From Bombilactobacillus bombi (GTDB lineage: Bacteria > Bacillota > Bacilli > Lactobacillales > Lactobacillaceae), in the NCBI RefSeq assembly GCF_964340835.1, contig NZ_OZ204251.1: a stretch of 64,000 nt of DNA; one strand, 5' to 3'. Made by a program: the position numbers and the translations under genes. Shown here piece by piece: positions 26,572 to 34,531 of this stretch (within the stretch, counting starts at the first letter, position 1; the number at the start of each line of letters is the position of its first letter). The notes under the pieces were generated by a model. That model made no database searches. It was given only the letters and a program-made list of their open reading frames with translations, and was not told the DNA's origin.

Positions 26572-27900
26572 ATGAGTATTCCCAAAATTAAAAAAATGGA
26601 CGTATATCCTGTAGCTGGATACGATAGTATGTTATTAAATCTTAGTGGAGCACATGGTCCCTTTTTTACTAGAAATATCGTGATTTTAACTACTGATGAA
26701 GATCAAATAGGAGTTGGAGAAGTACCTGGTGGGGAAAAAATAACCAATACACTTGAAAATTCTAAAGAAATCGTTGAAGGATCTTCAATTGGAGAATATA
26801 AGCATGTCTTACAATTAATTCGCGAGAAATTTTCCTATTTAGATGCCGGCGGGCGTGGTAACCAAACATTTGATTTGAGAATAATGGTACATGCATTAAC
26901 AGCTGTAGAAACAGCGTTTTTAGACTTAATAGGAAAACATTTTCATGTTCCAGTAGCTGCTTTATTAGGAGATGGACAACAAAGAGAGCATGTAGGTGTC
27001 TTAGGTTATTTATTCTGGGTTGGCGATACAAGTAAAACCGATTTGCCTTATCTACAAGATGATGACAATAGTGACAAATGGGGAAAATTACGTCGTCATC
27101 CAGCGACTGATGTACAGTCACTGGTTAAGCTTGCAAAAGCTGCTTATGATAAGTATGGTTTCAAAACGTTCAAATTAAAAGGCGGTGTCTTTGATGGTGA
27201 AAAAGAGGTCGCAGCCATCAAGGCTTTGCATCAAGCCTTCCCTGATGCAAAACTTGATCTTGATCCTAATGGCGGCTGGTATTTGAAAGATGCTCTACAT
27301 TATGCAGATGAATTAAAAGGAATTCTGCATTATATCGAAGATCCCTGTGGTGCAGAAGAAGGATTCTCTGGTAGAGAAATATTATCTGAATTTCAAAAAT
27401 TAACACATATGCCAGTTGCAACCAATATGGTTGATACCGATTGGCGTCAAATGTCACATGCAATTACTTTGAATGCGGTTTCTATTCCTTTAGCAGATCC
27501 TCATTTTTGGACAATGGAAGGTGCAGTTCGAGTAGCTCAATTATGTAATGAATTTGATTTGAACTGGGGTGTTCATTCTAATAATCACTTTGATATCTCT
27601 CTTGCCATGGTGGCTAATGCAGCTGCTGCTGCTCCTGGAAAAGTATACGATATTGATACACATTGGATTTGGCAAGATGGTCAATATTTAACTAACAATC
27701 CATATCAAATCAAAAATGGTGAAATAACTGTTCCAAAGACTAATGAAGGTTTAGGAGTTGACATCAACTTAAACGCAATAAAAAAAGCACATCGGCTATA
27801 TGTAGACAACAACCTTGGAGCTCGTGATGATGCAGCGGCTATGCAATATTTAATTCCTAATTGGAAATTTGATCCTAAACGCCCTGCGATGGTTCGCTAA
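26572..27900 (+). CDS. gudD: Glucarate dehydratase
   Basis: This 442-aa enolase-superfamily enzyme dehydrates D-glucarate (and L-idarate) to 5-dehydro-4-deoxyglucarate. All active-site motifs of the GudD group are present in order: FKLKGG (KxK), DLDPNG (Asp, Asn metal ligands), YIEDPCG (Glu), ATNM (Asn), ADPHFWT (Asp) and GVHSNNHFD (catalytic His). The length matches the roughly 446 aa of the E. coli enzyme. It leads a plus-strand operon of dehydratases, lactonase and permease. The downstream aldolase and reductase (garL/garR or kdgD type) are not in this window. Confidence 0.93.
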   Translation: MSIPKIKKMDVYPVAGYDSMLLNLSGAHGPFFTRNIVILTTDEDQIGVGEVPGGEKITNTLENSKEIVEGSSIGEYKHVLQLIREKFSYLDAGGRGNQTFDLRIMVHALTAVETAFLDLIGKHFHVPVAALLGDGQQREHVGVLGYLFWVGDTSKTDLPYLQDDDNSDKWGKLRRHPATDVQSLVKLAKAAYDKYGFKTFKLKGGVFDGEKEVAAIKALHQAFPDAKLDLDPNGGWYLKDALHYADELKGILHYIEDPCGAEEGFSGREILSEFQKLTHMPVATNMVDTDWRQMSHAITLNAVSIPLADPHFWTMEGAVRVAQLCNEFDLNWGVHSNNHFDISLAMVANAAAAAPGKVYDIDTHWIWQDGQYLTNNPYQIKNGEITVPKTNEGLGVDINLNAIKKAHRLYVDNNLGARDDAAAMQYLIPNWKFDPKRPAMVR

Positions 27901-27930
27901 TATCTACAACTTAAACAAAGGAGTAAACAT

Positions 27931-29148
27931 ATGAAAATAACAAGTATTGATGTAATGAAAGTTCCCAGTCCTGATGTTAGTTTCAGCGGAAATGGTTCAG
28001 GATCTGAAGAGGCGTGGTCACCGATTGTTGTCCGTATTAACACTGACCAAGGAATTTGTGGTTTTGGTGAAGCTGGATTAGCTTATGGCAAAGGATGGAG
28101 AGCAGGTTTTGGTATGCTTCAAGATTTTGCTCATACAATCATTGGTGAAGACCCAATGAAAATCGAAAAAATTTGGGATAAATTACAACGTACTACCTAT
28201 TGGGGAATTGCTGGAGGAGTCATACCTTATGCTGCTATTAGTGCAATTGATATTGCTCTTTGGGATATTAAAGGTAAATATTACAAGACACCTGTTTATG
28301 AATTACTGGGTGGTAAGACAAATGATCATTTGCGTTCTTATGCTAGTCAACTCCAATATAACTGGGGAGAAAATCCAGATCCTAATAAACTTAAATTATC
28401 AACTCCACAAGATTATGCAGAAGTAACTAAAAAAGTAATTGCTGAAGGTTATGATTGCTTAAAGTTTGATCCTATTATGTGGGGAGAAAATCCAAAAAAA
28501 CCATGGAATACGCGAGGTCCTATCAATCAAAATGTTATTAAAGTTGCTTATGAGCGTATTAAAGCAATTAGAGATGCTGGTGGACCGGATTTCGATATTA
28601 TTGTAGATATGCATGCTAATACAGACACAACCGCAGCTGTTCAGATGGGAAAAGCTTTTGAACCATTAAATATACTTTATTATGAAGAACCGGTAGATCC
28701 TATGAATTCAGACTTTTATAAAATTGTTCACGATCAAGTTAATATTCCAATAGCTGGAGGAGAGAGACACTTTACACGTTGGGGATTTAGACAATTATTA
28801 GAAGATCGTTCAATTGATATTGCACAACCTGATCTTACTTTAGCAGGTGGCATTTCAGAAACTAAAAAAATTTGTGATATGGCCTACACGTATGATATTA
28901 ATGCTCAAGTTCATGTATGCGGATCTCCAATTGCAATTGCTGCTGCTCTTCAAGTAGAAGCTGTAATACCTAATTTCTTTATTCATGAGGTTTATCAACG
29001 AGTTTTATACGCTAAAGACCGCAATGCTGCTTTATATGATGATTTATTACCAGTTAATGGCCACATTGACATACCTGATCGTCCAGGGATTGGACAAGAA
29101 CTAAAGCCCGAAACCATCGATAAATGTACAATTGCTACAATTAAATAA
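27931..29148 (+). CDS. Enolase-superfamily sugar-acid dehydratase or cycloisomerase (MR/MLE group)
   Basis: This 405-aa protein has the capping domain (about 1-125) and barrel of the mandelate racemase group. Metal-ligand motifs are VDMHANTD, YYEEPVD and GGERHFT. QPDLTLAGG and the catalytic histidine in QVHVCGSP follow. On the second strand it has LKFDP, a KxD rather than the KxK or KxH seen in well-known dehydratases, so the reaction differs from GudD. D-galactonate or galactarate dehydration, or aldarolactone isomerisation, are candidates. It starts 30 bp after gudD behind AAAGGAG. Confidence 0.75.
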   Translation: MKITSIDVMKVPSPDVSFSGNGSGSEEAWSPIVVRINTDQGICGFGEAGLAYGKGWRAGFGMLQDFAHTIIGEDPMKIEKIWDKLQRTTYWGIAGGVIPYAAISAIDIALWDIKGKYYKTPVYELLGGKTNDHLRSYASQLQYNWGENPDPNKLKLSTPQDYAEVTKKVIAEGYDCLKFDPIMWGENPKKPWNTRGPINQNVIKVAYERIKAIRDAGGPDFDIIVDMHANTDTTAAVQMGKAFEPLNILYYEEPVDPMNSDFYKIVHDQVNIPIAGGERHFTRWGFRQLLEDRSIDIAQPDLTLAGGISETKKICDMAYTYDINAQVHVCGSPIAIAAALQVEAVIPNFFIHEVYQRVLYAKDRNAALYDDLLPVNGHIDIPDRPGIGQELKPETIDKCTIATIK

Positions 29149-29163
29149 ACGGAGGAAATAAAA

Positions 29164-30306
29164 ATGTTAGATAAATTTTTATTGGGTGGTTATACTTCAA
29201 ATAACTATACACCTAACAATCAATCTCAAGGTATTTATACTGCAACTTTAGATACTGACAAAGGCAAATTAGATGATATTTCTTTAGTAACACAAATTGA
29301 TGATCCTGCATTTTTTAACTATTCAATTAAAGATCATAAAATTGCTGTTGTTATGACTAAAAATGACGAAATTGGTGGTGTTGGTATTATTGATATCAAC
29401 CCTACAACCGGTCAAGGTAAATTGATTTCAGAATCAATGTTAGATCAATCAGTTAAGGGCAGTTATGAAGCTTACAATTATTTCGATCATTTATATTATT
29501 GGAATGAACTAAAATATACAGTTCCTTCTTATGTCTATCTTGATGACCAGCGCAAGATGGTCTTTGCAGCAAACTATAATACTAATGCTATTTTTACTTG
29601 GAAATTAGATGAAAATTATAACTTTATTCAATCTCATCGTTATCCAATTGAAGGGCGTGGACCCAAGGCTGTTCAAGATGCAGCACATATTCACTATACT
29701 CGTCTTTTACCAGATGGCCGCCTCATTGTGTGTGCCTTAGGTGCCGATAAAATAATGATTTTTGATGTGAATGATGATGCAAGTTTAAATCAAGTATCTG
29801 AGTTCAAAACTAAAGCAGGCTTTGGACCACGTCAATTAGCATTTAACAGTAATACCAATAATTATATTTACATTCTTAATGAAGTGGGTAGTAAAACAGG
29901 TGTTGTCAATTATGACTCTCAGACTGGAAAATTAAGTCGAATTGCTGACTACTCAAATATTCCAGAAGGCTATGCTGGGCATAATCAATCAGCTGGTATT
30001 AGAGTTTCTGCTGATGGGAAGTTTGTTTATTCATCAAATAGAGGCCATGATTCTCTAGCAGTTTATAAGGTTATTGACGAAGGCGCACATTTAGAGAAAA
30101 TTCAAACTATTAAAACTGGTGGTGTAGCACCACGTGACTTTGATTTAAGTAAGAATGGAGACTATTTACTTTGTGCAAATCAAATGTCTAATAATTTGGT
30201 TTTATTCAAACGCGACACGAAAGATGGATATCTATCTATAGCACAAACCGATATAAAACATGATGCTTGCGTAAGAGTGTTAGAAGCAACTGATTTCTTT
30301 AGTTAA
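29164..30306 (+). CDS. Seven-bladed beta-propeller lactonase
   Basis: This 380-aa protein of the Lactonase (YbhE/Pgl-like) family shows repeated blade motifs such as RLLPDGRLIV, GFGPRQLAFN, IRVSADGKFVYSSNRGHDS and GVAPRDFDLSKNGDYLLCAN. Family members open sugar lactones. Here, directly behind two aldarate-type dehydratases (16-bp gap), glucaro- or galactarolactone is a more likely substrate than 6-phosphogluconolactone. The protein has no signal peptide. GGAGG precedes the ATG. Confidence 0.82.
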   Translation: MLDKFLLGGYTSNNYTPNNQSQGIYTATLDTDKGKLDDISLVTQIDDPAFFNYSIKDHKIAVVMTKNDEIGGVGIIDINPTTGQGKLISESMLDQSVKGSYEAYNYFDHLYYWNELKYTVPSYVYLDDQRKMVFAANYNTNAIFTWKLDENYNFIQSHRYPIEGRGPKAVQDAAHIHYTRLLPDGRLIVCALGADKIMIFDVNDDASLNQVSEFKTKAGFGPRQLAFNSNTNNYIYILNEVGSKTGVVNYDSQTGKLSRIADYSNIPEGYAGHNQSAGIRVSADGKFVYSSNRGHDSLAVYKVIDEGAHLEKIQTIKTGGVAPRDFDLSKNGDYLLCANQMSNNLVLFKRDTKDGYLSIAQTDIKHDACVRVLEATDFFS

Positions 30307-30347
30307 ATAATAATTTAATCTAGTAGAGGTTTTCAATTAGTAATTTT

Positions 30348-30390
30348 ATAGACGATTAAGCATCAATATTTTTGATACTTAATCGTCTAT
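30348..30390 (+). terminator. Intra-operon hairpin between lactonase and gntP
   Basis: Arms of 19 nt (ATAGACGATTAAGCATCAA and its near complement) enclose a short loop and are followed by TTTAAAT. It may terminate part of the transcripts, so the permease is less expressed, or stabilise the upstream mRNA. Confidence 0.6.
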
Positions 30391-30415
30391 TTAAATAGAT
30401 TATGGAGGTATAAAA

Positions 30416-31771
30416 TTGTTTAAGTTATTGGTATTACTATTAGGAGTTATACTCTTACTTTTCTTAATTAGCTATTTTAAGCAAAATACTTTTGTCGCAC
30501 TTATTATTACTTCCTTAGCAGTAGGTTTAGGTTTAGGAATACCTTTAGATAAAATATTTTCCAGTATTGAAAAAGGAATTGGTGAAACAATCGGTGAATT
30601 AACTATTGTTTTTGGATTTGGTGCTATGCTAGGAAGTTTAGTTGCGAATGCAGGCGGAGCATATAGAATTTCTCATACGATGATTCAATTATTTGGTAAG
30701 AAGTATTTACAAATAGCTGTTCTAATAACAACCTTTATTATTGGAATTTCATTATTTTTTGAGGTTTCTGTGGTAGTAATGTTCCCTATTATTGCAGCTA
30801 TTGCTTTAGAAGCTGAAGTTCCCTTAGTATATTTGGGCTTACCAATGATGGCTGCTATTTCAGTTACCCATGGTTTTTTACCACCACATCCAGCCCCTAC
30901 TGCTATTGCCAATATGTTAGGAGCCAATGTAGGAAAAGTCCTATTATATGGAATTATGATTGGCATTCCGACCGTTCTTATTTGTGGACCTTTATTTACC
31001 AAAATAGCTAAACATTGGATTCCCAGTGCTTTCCAAGATAAAAGTGATATTATTGTTAATACTAATAAAAAATTCCAATTAGAAAAAACACCACCATTTG
31101 GCATAAGTATTGTTACTTGTTTAATGCCTGTTATTTTAATGATGACTAAAACAATTTATCAGTTGATTTTTAACAACGGGATTTTTCCTTCAAAACCTAT
31201 TTTACTAGACAGTATTATTAACTTTATTGGTAATCCAGCTACTGCAATGACTATTTCATTGCTATTTAGTATGTATAGCATGGGATATGCCCGAAACATT
31301 TTTTCAAAAGAAATTAATCAACAAATTGAAACCTCTGTTAAATCAATTGCTATGTTGTTGTTGATCGTTGGTGGTGGAGGTGCTTTTAAACAAGTGTTAA
31401 TTGATGGTGGCATTGGCAATATTATTAAAAACTTGTTTATAGGATCAAACTTATCCCCACTTCTTTTAGGATGGCTTATTGCTGCTATTCTTAAGATAGC
31501 TTTAGGATCAGCAACAGTTGCCGCATTGACGGCGGGTGGATTAATTTTACCACTGATAAAAGGAGGAAGTATAAATCCTAATTTAATGGTATTGGCCATT
31601 GGATCCGGTTCTGTAATAGCATCGCATTTTAATGCTTCAGGTTTTTGGATGGTTAAAGAATACTTTAGATTAACAATTAAAGAAACACTCCTGACTTGGA
31701 CAATTCAAGATACATTAATTTCTCTTTGTGGTTTAAGTGGAGTACTTGTATTAAATTTATTTTTTCATTAA
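30416..31771 (+). CDS. GntP-family gluconate/aldarate:H+ symporter
   Basis: This 451-aa permease of the GntP family has about twelve membrane segments. Landmarks are GFGAMLGSLVANAGGAYRIS near residue 65, FFEVSVVVMFPI, the histidine-rich HGFLPPHPAPTAIA near 155, and GSGSVIASHFNASGFW in the C-terminal half. The start is TTG 30416, with GGAGG seven bases upstream. As the last gene of the gudD cluster, it probably imports an aldonate or aldarate for the two dehydratases. A gluconokinase at the left edge of the window leaves gluconate possible too. Confidence 0.87.
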   Translation: MFKLLVLLLGVILLLFLISYFKQNTFVALIITSLAVGLGLGIPLDKIFSSIEKGIGETIGELTIVFGFGAMLGSLVANAGGAYRISHTMIQLFGKKYLQIAVLITTFIIGISLFFEVSVVVMFPIIAAIALEAEVPLVYLGLPMMAAISVTHGFLPPHPAPTAIANMLGANVGKVLLYGIMIGIPTVLICGPLFTKIAKHWIPSAFQDKSDIIVNTNKKFQLEKTPPFGISIVTCLMPVILMMTKTIYQLIFNNGIFPSKPILLDSIINFIGNPATAMTISLLFSMYSMGYARNIFSKEINQQIETSVKSIAMLLLIVGGGGAFKQVLIDGGIGNIIKNLFIGSNLSPLLLGWLIAAILKIALGSATVAALTAGGLILPLIKGGSINPNLMVLAIGSGSVIASHFNASGFWMVKEYFRLTIKETLLTWTIQDTLISLCGLSGVLVLNLFFH

Positions 31772-31793
31772 ATATCAATAACTTAACGTACAA

Positions 31794-31828
31794 AACCAAT
31801 AGCCGCAAATTTTTGTGGCTATTGGTTT
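31794..31828 (+). terminator. Terminator of the gudD-gntP operon
   Basis: Arms AAACCAATAGCC and GGCTATTGGTTT enclose a short AT-rich loop, 23 bp after the gntP stop. Confidence 0.85.
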
Positions 31829-31924
31829 AAAATTAAAATATTGATTAGTTAAGATTACATAAGTTACTTATAATCAGATTGGAAACTTTATCATCATTTG
31901 ATAAACAAAAATTTTTAACTTTCC

Positions 31925-33079
31925 CTAAGATTTATAAACGGAAATATTAAAAATAAAAATAGCTATTATTATTATTAAAATTAGATAACAAAATAATATA
32001 CTATAAGAAGTCAAATCTATAATCGCTGCACCAATAAAAGGCCCTAATGCTTTACCACCAGCGGTAAACATTTGTACTTGTCCTTGATAAAAGCCACTCC
32101 TTGTAGGCGGAACACGCATATTTACCAAACTAGCAACACCAGGAAATAAAAGAATTTCACCTAAAGTCAATACAATCATTGCAACTGCAAAAATATAATA
32201 ATAATTGCCAAATAATAAAATAAAAAAAGAAACTGCAAACAATATTAATCCAATATTTATTCTTAAAACAATATGTTTTTCTAGCCAATTGTTATATAAA
32301 GTTAAAATTGGTTGAAAAACAACAATCAAAATAGCATTTAAAGTCCATAAAAAACTATATCTTTTTATACTAAATCCCTTTGATAACATATATGCAGATA
32401 AGTTACTTTGCCATTGAGTATAAACAATCCAAGATAACAATAATGAAAATAAAATACCTATTATAGAAAATAATATTTTTAGAGGAATTTTTTCTGGTTT
32501 TTTAGTTATTTTAGATTGAGCTATATTTATAACATTAAAATGTTTAACTACGATAATTAAAAAGATAACTTGAGTTATAAATGCCAAAAAGAAAATATAA
32601 CTAACACCAGTATTGAGTAGATATCCTACTGCTAAAGTACCAAAAACTAATCCAAAATTACTAGTAAAATAAAGCATATTAAATATTGAACTTGCCGTTT
32701 GATTTTCAACTCGTGTTGCTAAAGAATAAATGCATGTTGTAAGGATTCCATTAGAAAAACCTGATAAAGTTATCAAAAGAGCATATATTGGCCACGAATT
32801 TAAAAAAGTTAACATACCTAAAACAACACTATTAATAATTACACCAATCAGACTAGTTTTATAAATACTCCAACGATCAAACAATACTCCACCTAACCAA
32901 TTACCAACCATTGTTGCAATCTGAGTTATACCTAAAACTAAGCCTGCAATTGTTAAGGACTGATGTAAAGTATTATGCATATAAATAGTATTTAAAGGCC
33001 ATATAAAGCTCATTGCAGTACTGGTTATTAAAGATCCTAGTAATAACCATTTTAATTTAATTGAACTATTTTTTTTCAT
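31925..33079 (-). CDS. MFS transporter
   Basis: This transporter of about 384 aa has some twelve helices and an MFS loop-2/3 signature (GNWLGGVLFDRWSIYK, near residue 60). A second related turn, the sequence RVPPTRSGFYQGQVQ, is seen in the C-terminal half. It resembles drug or metabolite exporters of the YttB/MdtG kind, but the substrate cannot be told. I choose ATG 33079 (MKKNSSIKLKW). The longer frame begins at 33133, inside the terminator hairpin of potE, and has no ribosome binding site. Even the chosen start has only a weak AGAG upstream. Codon usage is very AT-rich. Confidence 0.75.
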   Translation of the reverse strand: MKKNSSIKLKWLLLGSLITSTAMSFIWPLNTIYMHNTLHQSLTIAGLVLGITQIATMVGNWLGGVLFDRWSIYKTSLIGVIINSVVLGMLTFLNSWPIYALLITLSGFSNGILTTCIYSLATRVENQTASSIFNMLYFTSNFGLVFGTLAVGYLLNTGVSYIFFLAFITQVIFLIIVVKHFNVINIAQSKITKKPEKIPLKILFSIIGILFSLLLSWIVYTQWQSNLSAYMLSKGFSIKRYSFLWTLNAILIVVFQPILTLYNNWLEKHIVLRINIGLILFAVSFFILLFGNYYYIFAVAMIVLTLGEILLFPGVASLVNMRVPPTRSGFYQGQVQMFTAGGKALGPFIGAAIIDLTSYSILFCYLILIIIIAIFIFNISVYKS

Positions 33080-33105
33080 TTTTGTATATACTCTATTATT
33101 AATAT

Positions 33106-33144
33106 AAATAAACTGGATAAAATATAATTTCATCCAGTTTATTT
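33106..33144 (-). terminator. Terminator of speF-potE
   Basis: Perfect 13-bp arms (AAATAAACTGGAT and ATCCAGTTTATTT) enclose a 13-base loop, 41 bp after the potE stop on the minus strand. Confidence 0.75.
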
Positions 33145-33184
33145 ATTAGTGATTACTTATATTATTTGATTATAATACCAAAAG

Positions 33185-34507
33185 CTAAGCCTTATTAATA
33201 TCAAATTTATAAGATACTAAACCGTACAGTGTCCACCCAGCAAATGTTACTAAGGCTCCACCAACCAATGCAGTAGCTCCAGCAGTATACAAAGCATATA
33301 TACTATATATAGATGCAATAAGAGCAATTATATTAGTAAATTTCTGTCCATTAGGTGATATGTGTTCATCTATTTGCATTGTTTTTAACGATGCCATTGA
33401 CAAAATATAAGGAACAACATTAGTAACAACAGCTAAATTAACCAAAATAGTAAATTGCTTAGAAAGTGATGGACTAATTGTCATTAATGATAATAGTGAT
33501 TGTAATACTGTAATTATCAGCATTCCTACTAGAGGAGTCCCATTACCAATAGTCTTTCCAAAAATTTTAGGGAAATATCCTTCTTTAGCTGAAGATCTAA
33601 ATACTTCTGCAATTGTAAATTGCCAACCTAACAAAGAACCAAAGCAGGAAATGACCATTAAAGCCATAACAATCTTTCCAGCAATAGGATTAAACATTTG
33701 AGCAAATACGAACCCAAAAGGAGCGCTAGAATTTGCTAGTTTAAAACTAGGAACAATTCCTTGCATAACATTTGTGGAAACAATATACATAATAGCAGCC
33801 CCAATTGTTCCACCTAAGACAGCAATAGGTACATTCTTTTTAGGGTTTTCTACTGAATCCATATTAGCTGAAGCAGATTCTAGTCCTAAAAATGCCCATA
33901 AAGTAATTGAAATAGATTTACTTATACCTGTAAAAAAGCTGTAATGATGAGGATTCCAATTAGCAACATACATTTTACCACTAAAAAAGAACCATCCAAC
34001 AATTGATATAAATACAACTGGAATTATTACTCCCCATACTGTAAAGGTACTAATTTTACCAGTAATACTAGGTCCACCAAAGTTTAAAATTGTTGCTAGC
34101 CAAAGAGTGAAGATAGTAGCTAACGCAACTTGGACAGGTGATAATTTAATACCCACAACAGCAGCAGCATATCCAACAGCTGAAATAGCAATAGCAGCAT
34201 TAGCAATAACTAAAGATACCCCATAAGTATAATTTGATAAAAATGAACCCGCTTTACCAAATGAATACTCAGCATATCCACCCATACCACCTTGTTTACT
34301 AGTATACATACCAGCTCTCGAAAAGGCATAAGCCAAACACATTGCACCACCGGCTGTTACAACCCAAGACAAAATCGACATCGTTCCGACCTGTGCTAAA
34401 TTGGTAGGAAGCATAATGATTCCCGATCCCATCATGTTAATGGCGGTTATAACAGTTAGTTGAATTACATTCATTTTTTTCTTTTCTTGCGCCAAAGTTA
34501 AAACCAT
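33185..34507 (-). CDS. potE: Putrescine:ornithine antiporter
   Basis: This 440-aa APC-family exchanger brings in ornithine and exports putrescine, consuming a cytosolic proton together with the decarboxylase. Near-identity with E. coli PotE in MMGSGIIMLPTNLAQVGT, GGMGGYAEYSFGK, NYTYGVSLVIANAAIAIS and AFLGLESASANMDSVENP makes the call firm. About twelve helices are present. The start is uncertain within a few codons: ATG 34507 has AAGGG directly adjacent, and a TTG 12 bp downstream has better spacing. It follows the decarboxylase gene by about 24 bp in one operon. Confidence 0.93.
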   Translation of the reverse strand: MVLTLAQEKKKMNVIQLTVITAINMMGSGIIMLPTNLAQVGTMSILSWVVTAGGAMCLAYAFSRAGMYTSKQGGMGGYAEYSFGKAGSFLSNYTYGVSLVIANAAIAISAVGYAAAVVGIKLSPVQVALATIFTLWLATILNFGGPSITGKISTFTVWGVIIPVVFISIVGWFFFSGKMYVANWNPHHYSFFTGISKSISITLWAFLGLESASANMDSVENPKKNVPIAVLGGTIGAAIMYIVSTNVMQGIVPSFKLANSSAPFGFVFAQMFNPIAGKIVMALMVISCFGSLLGWQFTIAEVFRSSAKEGYFPKIFGKTIGNGTPLVGMLIITVLQSLLSLMTISPSLSKQFTILVNLAVVTNVVPYILSMASLKTMQIDEHISPNGQKFTNIIALIASIYSIYALYTAGATALVGGALVTFAGWTLYGLVSYKFDINKA

Positions 34508-34531
34508 CCCTTACTTAATTTTAAATAGTGT

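Noticed and set aside
33080..33133. Longer start of the MFS transporter
   Set aside because: The ATG lies within a perfect 13-bp terminator stem of potE and has no ribosome binding site.
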